DNA from: Pseudomonadota bacterium
Lineage (GTDB): Bacteria > Pseudomonadota > Gammaproteobacteria > Steroidobacterales > Steroidobacteraceae
DNA: 6,944 nt
Direction: 5' to 3'
NCBI GenBank assembly: GCA_021808035.1
Contig: JAKBCG010000130.1
Coordinates: 1-6,944, forward strand
In this document: piece after piece, positions 1 to 4,240 of the stretch
Position numbering within the stretch: position 1 is the stretch's first letter
Layout of the letters: each line of letters begins with the position of its first letter
Translations under genes and position numbers: made by a program
The notes under the pieces: model-generated
Seen by the model: only the letters and a program-made list of their open reading frames with translations
The model's database searches: none
What the model was told of the DNA's origin: nothing

Positions 1-81
1 CCCAACCGGGCGAGCAGGTACGACACGCCCACCGCCACTGGTTGGATACAGCGTAACCACGGCATGGAGTTGGGGCGCCAT
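1..81 (-). CDS. Partial N-terminus of an unidentified protein running off the left edge
   Basis: An ATG at 81-79 opens a frame that stays open to the window edge, giving 27 residues that begin MAPQLHAVVTLYPTSGGGR. The piece vaguely resembles short proteins related to the C-terminal beta-barrel of EF-Tu, which have a 'V.L.PT..GGR..P...GYRP' pattern. That is recall of a pattern, not a match I can verify. No clear Shine-Dalgarno precedes the ATG, and in-frame TTG and CTG codons lie just upstream, so the start is uncertain. The gene would be co-oriented with and downstream of mazF, 114 bp from its stop codon. With only 27 residues a chance open frame cannot be excluded. Confidence 0.35.
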   Translation of the reverse strand, partial: MAPQLHAVVTLYPTSGGGRVVPARPVG

Positions 82-83
82 CG

Positions 84-97
84 TCAGCAATTGCTGA
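84..97. repeat. Perfect 14-bp palindrome upstream of the left-edge reading frame
   Basis: TCAGCAATTGCTGA reads identically on both strands. It lies 2 bp upstream of the ATG of the left-edge minus-strand frame, in the gap after mazF. It could be an operator or the core of a small hairpin. No U-tract follows on either strand, so it does not look like an intrinsic terminator. A palindrome of this length is unlikely but not impossible by chance. Confidence 0.4.
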
Positions 98-195
98 GCT
101 CGTGATAAGTGCCCTGAGAACATCGATTCCATTGCAGAATTAGGCCGGTCCTATCTGGATTCGTGAAAATGCCCAGAGTCAGTGTCGTCCGCGCG

Positions 196-561
196 CTAAC
201 TTCCAATTTCGATGATTTGATTTAGCGTTTCACAGGCGCGCGCAAACGGCTCCTCAGGCACTCGGCGTAGCGGATGGGGTTTTGCACTCCGAGCACGCCA
301 ATCAAACGACTTGGGTTGATGGCCGAGGATGTAGCTGGTGACACCCTTCGATCCCATGAACTTAACGGCGAACGGATTGGTCTCGTTGTACGAAGCGGTC
401 GTCATCGGCAACCCGATCACAATCCCGGTTCGCGCATTGAATTCTCGCGGAGACAGGACAACCAGCGGGTGGATGTCCTTCATTTCGCGGCCAGCCTGAG
501 GATTGCAGTCAATCCAAATCATGTCTCGCCGGTCAGGGCACCATGACTTCCTGACGGCCAC
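196..561 (-). CDS. mazF: MazF/ChpB-family mRNA interferase toxin, cut off from its antitoxin by an IS
   Basis: This 121-residue protein has the PemK/MazF fold signature: RRDMIWIDCNPQAGREM (11-27), the strand HPLVVLSPREFNARTGIVIG (31-50), the catalytic-loop LPMTTA (51-56) and GHQPKSFDWRAR (80-91). Members cleave mRNA at short sequences and are inhibited by MazE. E. coli MazF has an arginine in 'GHRPAVVLSP'. Here the aligned position is His31, as in the 'KD.HPL.VLSP' subgroup; the Thr pair 54-55 is kept. The start is GTG at 561-559. Deleting the IS in silico shows this GTG shares its first G with the mazE stop (TAGTG), with a GAGG Shine-Dalgarno 7 nt upstream inside mazE. The insertion removed that site, and only a weak GGGA in the IS end, 10 nt away, remains. 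The frame is undamaged but probably poorly expressed. The identification is firm; activity is unknown. Confidence 0.9.
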   Translation of the reverse strand: MAVRKSWCPDRRDMIWIDCNPQAGREMKDIHPLVVLSPREFNARTGIVIGLPMTTASYNETNPFAVKFMGSKGVTSYILGHQPKSFDWRARSAKPHPLRRVPEEPFARACETLNQIIEIGS

Positions 562-563
562 TA

Positions 564-585
564 GTGTGATGTCCCATAAGAAACT
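564..585 (+). repeat. IS630 left terminal inverted repeat
   Basis: The first 12 bases, GTGTGATGTCCC, match the right end exactly. Five of the next ten also match when aligned without gaps, including AACT at the inner end. It abuts the duplicated TA next to the mazF start codon. Confidence 0.9.
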
Positions 586-603
586 ATTACACTCGATTCG
601 GGT

Positions 604-630
604 CCAAGAGTTATCTTTGGTAACTCTTGG
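604..630 (+). promoter_or_regulatory. Hairpin overlapping the transposase ribosome binding site
   Basis: CCAAGAGTTA (604-613) and TAACTCTTGG (621-630) are exact reverse complements around a 7-nt loop, making a 10-bp stem. The probable Shine-Dalgarno of the transposase, GGGG at 629-632 with 7 nt to the ATG at 640, begins in the last two bases of the stem. A transcript entering from outside the IS would fold this stem and could hide the site. This is a known way for insertion sequences to limit transposase made from read-through. The effect here is inferred; the stem itself is seen directly. Confidence 0.6.
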
Positions 631-639
631 GGAATCGGT

Positions 640-1728
640 ATGGGCAGCGGTCGACCAAAACAGAATCTCAACGTTTCCGCCGAGGAACGGCAGGCCTTGG
701 AAGCCATCGTCGCCTCACGCAGCCTGCCGCACGGACTGGTGCGACGGGCGCACATGATTTTGTTGACCGAGAGTGGCGTCTCGATCCGTGAGACCGCGCG
801 GCGTGTGAAGGTGACGCCTCCAGCGGTGACGAACTGGCGCAAGCGCTTTCGTGAGCACCGTCTGGCCGGTCTGCACGATCAACTCAAATCGGGGCGGCCG
901 CGCACGCACACTGAGGAGGATATCGCGGTGTTGCTGAATGCCGCGCTGACGCGCCGACCGAAGGGAGCCACGCATTGGAGTGTGCGCGAATTGAGTGATG
1001 AAACCGGGATCTCCAAGAGCACAGTGCAACGCTATCTGGCGTTGTTCGGCGTACAGCCCCATCGATCCAAGTCCTTCAAGCTCTCGACCGACCCGCTCTT
1101 CATCGAGAAGCTTCGCGATGTGGTCGGGTTGTACTTGAATCCGCCGGATAAAGCCTTGGTGCTGTGTGTCGACGAGAAGAGCCAGGTTCAAGCCCTGGAG
1201 CGTACGCAGCCGCTGCTGCCGATGGGGCTGGGCTACGTCGAAGGCGTTACGCACGACTACGTACGCCACGGCACCACGACCTTGTTCGCCGCTTTGGATG
1301 TCGCCAACGGTCAGGTCTTTACCCAATGCAAGGCGCGGCATCGACACCAGGAGTTTCTCGGCTTCCTGCGGCACATTGAAACAAATGTTCCTTCTCATCT
1401 GGATGTCCATCTGGTCGTCGATAATTACGGCACTCACAAACATGCCAAGGTAAAAGCCTGGCTCGCCAAGCGCCCACGCTTTCATGTTCACTGCACGCCG
1501 ACTTACTCCTCCTGGCTTAACCAGGTCGAGCGTTGGTTCGGGCTGATCACACAGCGCGCCATCCGTCGCGGCTCCTTTGACTCCGTGCCCGATCTCAAGC
1601 GCAAGATCACTGAGTTTGTCGAGCATTACAATCAACACCCTAAGCCATTTATGTGGACCGCCACTGCAGACTCGATCCTCGCCAAACTCGAGAGACTTGG
1701 CAAAGTTATCTGCGGGACATCACACTAG
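640..1728 (+). CDS. IS630-family DDE transposase
   Basis: The protein is 362 residues, full length for IS630. The N-terminal part holds two helix-turn-helix-like segments: SIRETARRVKVTPPAVTNWRK at 48-68, with a downstream SGRPRT linker, and HWSVRELSDETGISKSTVQRY at 112-132. These bind the terminal repeats. The catalytic DDE core follows: Asp178 in CVDEKSQ, Asp261 in VVDNYGTHKH, and Glu297 in WLNQVERWFG, with 35 residues between the last two. It catalyses cut-and-paste or related transposition into TA. The ATG at 640 is preceded by GGGG with 7-nt spacing. The reading frame runs through the right inverted repeat (ending ...CGTSH) and takes its stop from outside: TAG at 1726-1728 is the duplicated TA plus the flanking G. 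No frameshift or lost catalytic residue is visible, so it could be active. Confidence 0.95.
   Translation: MGSGRPKQNLNVSAEERQALEAIVASRSLPHGLVRRAHMILLTESGVSIRETARRVKVTPPAVTNWRKRFREHRLAGLHDQLKSGRPRTHTEEDIAVLLNAALTRRPKGATHWSVRELSDETGISKSTVQRYLALFGVQPHRSKSFKLSTDPLFIEKLRDVVGLYLNPPDKALVLCVDEKSQVQALERTQPLLPMGLGYVEGVTHDYVRHGTTTLFAALDVANGQVFTQCKARHRHQEFLGFLRHIETNVPSHLDVHLVVDNYGTHKHAKVKAWLAKRPRFHVHCTPTYSSWLNQVERWFGLITQRAIRRGSFDSVPDLKRKITEFVEHYNQHPKPFMWTATADSILAKLERLGKVICGTSH
1704..1725 (-). repeat. IS630 right terminal inverted repeat
   Basis: Read on the minus strand this is GTGTGATGTCCC followed by GCAGATAACT, matching the left end at 17 of 22 positions. It also encodes the last residues of the transposase. 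Confidence 0.9.
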
Positions 1729-1979
1729 AGGACCTCGTTGCCAACCGGATGGCTGCCCATGACCTCACCCCCGTGGACCGCCGGATCGAAAGCCGCCAGC
1801 TTCTGCGCAAGCGTCAGCTTGGGCTCACCAAGCGGCTTGACCAGCACGTTCGAGTCTTGAGCGGACACCTCGACCGGCTGTCCGACCCTGAATCGAGCGG
1901 ATCGAGCCACTGCGGCAGGAATCCTAACTGCGAGGCTGTTTCCCCACTGCTGAACGGTCAATGTTGCACACTTTGCCAT
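1725..1979 (-). CDS. mazE: MazE-family antitoxin
   Basis: The 84-residue protein has an N-terminal AbrB/SpoVT-type DNA-binding domain (about 1-48) with the hallmark QWGNSLAVRIP at 11-21 and VGQPVEV at 32-38. A flexible C-terminal tail rich in the usual family motifs follows (KPLGEPKLTLAQ, AFDPAVHGGEVM, PVGNEVL). That tail binds and neutralises MazF. The ATG at 1979 is chosen over an upstream in-frame ATG at 2030 because GGAGAG lies 7-9 nt before it, and the family starts here. The TAG stop (1727-1725) uses the TA duplicated by the IS and the first base of the IS, so the protein is unchanged. The last codons contain GAGG (1736-1733), which was the ribosome binding site of mazF before the insertion. 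It likely represses its own promoter. Confidence 0.92.
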   Translation of the reverse strand: MAKCATLTVQQWGNSLAVRIPAAVARSARFRVGQPVEVSAQDSNVLVKPLGEPKLTLAQKLAAFDPAVHGGEVMGSHPVGNEVL

Positions 1980-1987
1980 GTTGTCTC

Positions 1988-2017
1988 TCCAATGTATAAA
2001 CAAGTTTATACATTGGA
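1988..2017 (-). promoter_or_regulatory. Probable MazE operator: perfect 14-bp inverted repeat upstream of mazE
   Basis: TCCAATGTATAAAC (1988-2001) and GTTTATACATTGGA (2004-2017) are exact reverse complements with an AA centre. The repeat starts 8 bp upstream of the mazE ATG and overlaps the GGAG of its Shine-Dalgarno. MazE-type antitoxins are known to bind palindromes in their own promoters through the AbrB domain, so this is the natural operator. A possible promoter has TTGAGC at 2043-2038 and TATATT at 2022-2017 on the minus strand. Its 15-bp spacing is short, so the exact hexamers are uncertain. The whole segment is strongly AT-rich compared with its surroundings. Confidence 0.75.
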
Positions 2018-2250
2018 ATATAAATTTCAATTTGGCCGCTCAAGAGCGATTTGATTGGAACCTGTTACTCGGGCCCGGCAGTCGGCGACAACCTTCGCCG
2101 CGGACTTTCCTGAACCGCGGTCGACGGTAGACTTCCGGTAGACTTCGGCGTCGAGCCCAGGCTGTAGTTTCCCGCAGAAATTCGCAGGAGCTCGATCCGG
2201 AACGCCGCTAACCGCGTGACTTCCTGCCGGAACCCTCCGTGTAGCTCCGA
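2018..2250. other. Intergenic stretch between mazE promoter and msrA without a convincing gene
   Basis: Open frames cross this stretch, but none has family-like composition or a start with a ribosome binding site. It contains a perfect tandem duplication of CGGTAGACTTC (2125-2135 and 2136-2146). There is a short CGCTC-AA-GAGCG stem at 2037-2048, and a CCGCGG pair near 2098-2120 that could form a 6-bp stem. I see no stem followed by a U-run that would serve as a clear terminator for msrA. Base composition changes from moderate to high GC across it, marking the edge between accessory and core DNA. Confidence 0.5.
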
Positions 2251-2913
2251 CTACCCCTTCTCCCCCACCTGTAACTCCGCGAGTTTGAAGGGAACTCCAC
2301 ACCCTCCAATCCCGCAGTACCCGTTCGGATTCTTCGCCAAGTACTGCTGGTGATAGTCCTCGGCGTAATAGAACGGCGGCGCATCGGCGATCTCGGTCGT
2401 GATCGCGCCGCGTCCCGCGGCGGCGAGCGCGCGGGCATAGCGGTCGCGCGAACTCAGCGCGAGCGCACGCTGCGTCTCGTCGGCAACGTAGATCACGGAG
2501 CGGTACTGCGTGCCGACGTCGTTCCCTTGCCGCATCCCTTGAGTCGGGTCGTGCGACTCCCAGAATCGCTTCAGCAGGTCTTCGTAGCCCACGACCTGCG
2601 GGTCGAACACGATCCGCACGACTTCGGCATGCCCGGTGAGCCCGGTGCACACCTCCTCGTAGGTGGGATTCGGCGTGAACCCGCCCGCATACCCGACCGC
2701 GGTCGAATAGACCCCCGGCTGCCGCCAGAAACACCGCTCCGCGCCCCAGAAACACCCGAGCCCGAACAACGCGAGCGCCATCCCGTCGGGAAACGGTGGC
2801 ACGAGCGGGTGGCCGTTGACGAAGTGGCGTGGCGGCACCGGCATCGGGTCGTCCCGCCCCGGCAAGGCGTCCGCCAGACTCGGCATCGTGATCGATCGGC
2901 GCCATTTCCACAT
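2251..2913 (-). CDS. msrA: Peptide methionine (S)-S-oxide reductase MsrA
   Basis: The enzyme reduces methionine-S-sulfoxide, free or in proteins, back to methionine using thioredoxin, and is a cytosolic oxidative-damage repair enzyme. The protein (220 residues; E. coli MsrA is 212) has the active-site GCFWGAER with nucleophile Cys54, then GVYSTAVGYAGGFTPNPTYEEV (67-88), GHAEVVRIVFDP (94-105), FWESHDPTQGMRQGND (118-132), GTQYRS (134-139) and the C-terminal YHQQYLAKNPNGYCG (187-201). Cys200 is the likely first resolving cysteine, and Cys205 may play the role of the second. The N-terminal SLADALPGR and FVNGHPL segments match the long gammaproteobacterial form. I chose ATG 2913 because it gives an N-terminus of the same length as E. 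coli; ATG 2886 is an alternative. Neither has a strong Shine-Dalgarno. It is transcribed away from xseB. Confidence 0.95.
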   Translation of the reverse strand: MWKWRRSITMPSLADALPGRDDPMPVPPRHFVNGHPLVPPFPDGMALALFGLGCFWGAERCFWRQPGVYSTAVGYAGGFTPNPTYEEVCTGLTGHAEVVRIVFDPQVVGYEDLLKRFWESHDPTQGMRQGNDVGTQYRSVIYVADETQRALALSSRDRYARALAAAGRGAITTEIADAPPFYYAEDYHQQYLAKNPNGYCGIGGCGVPFKLAELQVGEKG

Positions 2914-2926
2914 GGGGTAACAGTCT

Positions 2927-2942
2927 CGCGCCGCGCGGCGCG
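2927..2942. repeat. 16-bp GC-only palindrome in the msrA/xseB divergent region
   Basis: CGCGCCGCGCGGCGCG is its own reverse complement. It sits 14 bp upstream of the msrA start, between the two divergent genes. It may be an operator or a cruciform-prone element, but in DNA this rich in CG a chance palindrome is plausible. Confidence 0.3.
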
Positions 2943-2969
2943 CGGGGCAAGTCGCGACGCGAAGACGGT

Positions 2970-2999
2970 TTGACCACCCCCGGATCGCTTGTGTACCGT
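2970..2999 (+). promoter_or_regulatory. Candidate sigma-70 promoter for xseB
   Basis: TTGACC (2970-2975) resembles the -35 consensus. TGTACC (2992-2997, 16-bp spacing) or TACCGT (2994-2999, 18-bp spacing) could be the -10. Either would start RNA at about 3004-3008, at or just before the xseB ATG. The -10 match is poor, so this is a weak call from sequence alone. Confidence 0.35.
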
Positions 3000-3007
3000 G
3001 GCGCGCC

Positions 3008-3271
3008 ATGGGAACGCGAAAGACCGACAAGGACACCAAACCGGTCGATTTCGAGGCCGCGATGCGCGATCTCGAGGCGATCGTCGAGCGCCTCGAGCGC
3101 GGCGACCAGCCGCTCGAGGAGTCGCTCGCCGCGTTCGAGCGGGGCGTGCAGCTCACCCGCGCGTGCCAGACCGCGCTGAAGGAAGCCGAGCAGAAGGTCG
3201 AGATCCTGTTGAAGAAGGCCGGCGAACCCGCGATCGAATCATTCGACGCCGAATCGACCGGCGAGGACTGA
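3008..3271 (+). CDS. xseB: Exodeoxyribonuclease VII small subunit
   Basis: The 87-residue protein matches the XseB family in length and order: the family motif DFEAAMRDLEAIVERLERGD at 14-33, LEESLAAFERGVQL (36-49) and the second helix TRACQTALKEAEQKVEIL (50-67). Several small subunits assemble as helical hairpins on XseA to form exonuclease VII, which degrades single-stranded DNA to oligonucleotides in repair. xseA is not in this window, as is usual. No Shine-Dalgarno is visible before the ATG. xseB is followed immediately by ispA (TGA at 3269-3271), the arrangement also seen in E. coli (xseB-ispA-dxs). Confidence 0.95.
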   Translation: MGTRKTDKDTKPVDFEAAMRDLEAIVERLERGDQPLEESLAAFERGVQLTRACQTALKEAEQKVEILLKKAGEPAIESFDAESTGED

Positions 3272-3272
3272 A

Positions 3273-4178
3273 TTGCCCGCGATGCCGAGCCCGACGATCG
3301 ACACGTTCTTCCGTGAACATCAGGCGCGCGTCGAGCGCGTGCTGGAGCGCTGCCTGCCGCCCGCGGACGCGGTGCCGACGCGCCTGCACGAGGCGATGCG
3401 CTACTCGGTGCTCGGCGGCGGCAAGCGCCTGCGGCCGATCCTGGTCTACGCGACCGGCGCCGCGCTCGGCATCGACCCGCGCAGCCTCGACGCGCCGGCG
3501 GCCGCGGTCGAGTTGATCCATGCGTACTCCCTGGTCCACGACGACCTGCCGGCGATGGACGACGACGACCTGCGTCGTGGCCGGCCGACCACGCACCGCG
3601 CGTTCGACGAGGCCACCGCGATCCTCACCGGTGACGCGCTGCAGGTGCTTGCGTTCGAAGTGCTCGCGACGGATCCGGCGATCGGCAGCGCGGCCGCGCG
3701 CGTCGCGACGATCCGGATCCTCGCCCAAGCCAGCGGTACCGCCGGGATGGCGGGCGGCCAGGCACTCGACCTCGCGGCGGTCGGCCAGCGGCTCGATCTA
3801 CCCGACCTCGAGGAAATGCACCGCCGCAAGACCGGCGCACTGATTCGGGCGAGCGTGCTGATGGCCGCGGCCGCCGCCGCGGATCTCGGTGCCGCGCACC
3901 AGGCGGCGCTCGACGACTACGCAAAGGACGTCGGGCTCGCGTTCCAGATCCAGGACGACATCCTCGACGTGGAGGGCAGCACTGCGGACATCGGCAAGCA
4001 GGCAGGCGCCGACGCCGCGCGCTCCAAGCCCACGTACGCGAGCATTCTCGGCCTCGATGCCTCGAAACAACGGGCCCTGGCCCTGAAGGTCCGAGCGAGC
4101 GAGCGGGTCGCGATATTGGGCGAAAAAGCCCAGATCCTCGCGTCCCTGGCCGCGTACGTCGTCGATCGTCGCGCCTGA
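3273..4178 (+). CDS. ispA: (2E,6E)-farnesyl diphosphate synthase / short-chain polyprenyl synthase
   Basis: IspA condenses isopentenyl diphosphate with dimethylallyl then geranyl diphosphate to give farnesyl diphosphate, precursor of undecaprenyl, quinone and other isoprenoid chains. The 301-residue sequence shows GGGKRLRP (48-55), the first Asp-rich motif DDLPAMD (90-96) followed by DDLRRGRPTTH, TGDALQ (119-124), GMAGGQALDL (158-167), the MHRRKTGALI lysine/threonine motif (182-191), and the second Asp-rich motif QDDILD (227-232) with GKQAGAD and SKPTY after it. The six-residue first motif with two extra residues is typical of bacterial IspA. The start is either TTG 3273, one base after the xseB stop and 6 nt after GAGG, or ATG 3282, whose distance to GAGG is 15 nt. 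I use the longer form, with low certainty. Likely co-transcribed with xseB. Confidence 0.93.
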   Translation: MPAMPSPTIDTFFREHQARVERVLERCLPPADAVPTRLHEAMRYSVLGGGKRLRPILVYATGAALGIDPRSLDAPAAAVELIHAYSLVHDDLPAMDDDDLRRGRPTTHRAFDEATAILTGDALQVLAFEVLATDPAIGSAAARVATIRILAQASGTAGMAGGQALDLAAVGQRLDLPDLEEMHRRKTGALIRASVLMAAAAAADLGAAHQAALDDYAKDVGLAFQIQDDILDVEGSTADIGKQAGADAARSKPTYASILGLDASKQRALALKVRASERVAILGEKAQILASLAAYVVDRRA

Positions 4179-4240
4179 GGCCTTGCCGTAGGAGCCGCGC
4201 CGTCGAGTTTGCCCGCCGAGGCATGTAAACTACCCGTCAC
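4179..4240 (+). promoter_or_regulatory. ispA-dxs spacer with weak -10-like sequence before dxs
   Basis: This 62-bp spacer contains TAAACT at 4226-4231, 9 nt before the dxs ATG, in a locally AT-rich patch. No -35 of good quality lies at proper spacing and no Shine-Dalgarno precedes the ATG. It may hold an internal promoter giving a nearly leaderless dxs transcript, or nothing. There is no terminator-like stem with a U-run. Confidence 0.25.

Larger units (their letters stand above)
562..1727. mobile_element. Complete IS630-family insertion sequence with TA duplication in a CTAG target
   Basis: The element proper spans 564-1725 (1162 bp) and is flanked by TA at 562-563 and 1726-1727, the target duplication of the IS630/Tc1/mariner group. 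The ends begin GTGTGATGTCCC (564-575), with its exact reverse complement at 1714-1725. Allowing mismatches, the inverted repeats extend to about 22 bp with 17 identities. The bases outside the TA pair are C and G, so the target was CTAG, the site IS630 is known to favour. Because the IS starts with G and ends with C, both junctions again read CTAG. It carries one intact plus-strand transposase gene. It inserted between mazF and mazE, which are on the opposite strand. Confidence 0.95.

Noticed and set aside
561..842. A minus-strand frame that reads out of the IS left end and ends at the mazF junction
   Set aside because: It is antisense to the transposase N-terminus. Its GTSH-stop ending merely reflects the inverted repeat plus target TA.
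715..1638. A 307-codon frame antisense to the transposase
   Set aside because: It mirrors the conserved transposase codons and shows no domain features or ribosome binding site.
2037..2048. Short CGCTC/GAGCG stem as a transcription terminator for msrA or mazE
   Set aside because: The stem is only 5 bp with a 2-nt loop and no U-tract follows on either strand.
2350..2973. A 207-codon plus-strand frame opposite msrA
   Set aside because: Antisense shadow of msrA with Arg/His/Val-rich composition.
2027..2977. A 316-codon minus-strand frame overlapping msrA in another frame
   Set aside because: Arg/Gly/Ala-rich out-of-frame translation of msrA. The MsrA frame has all family motifs; this one has none.
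3889..4240. Several short frames on both strands in the 3' part of ispA
   Set aside because: All overlap the well-supported IspA frame and lack domains or start signals.
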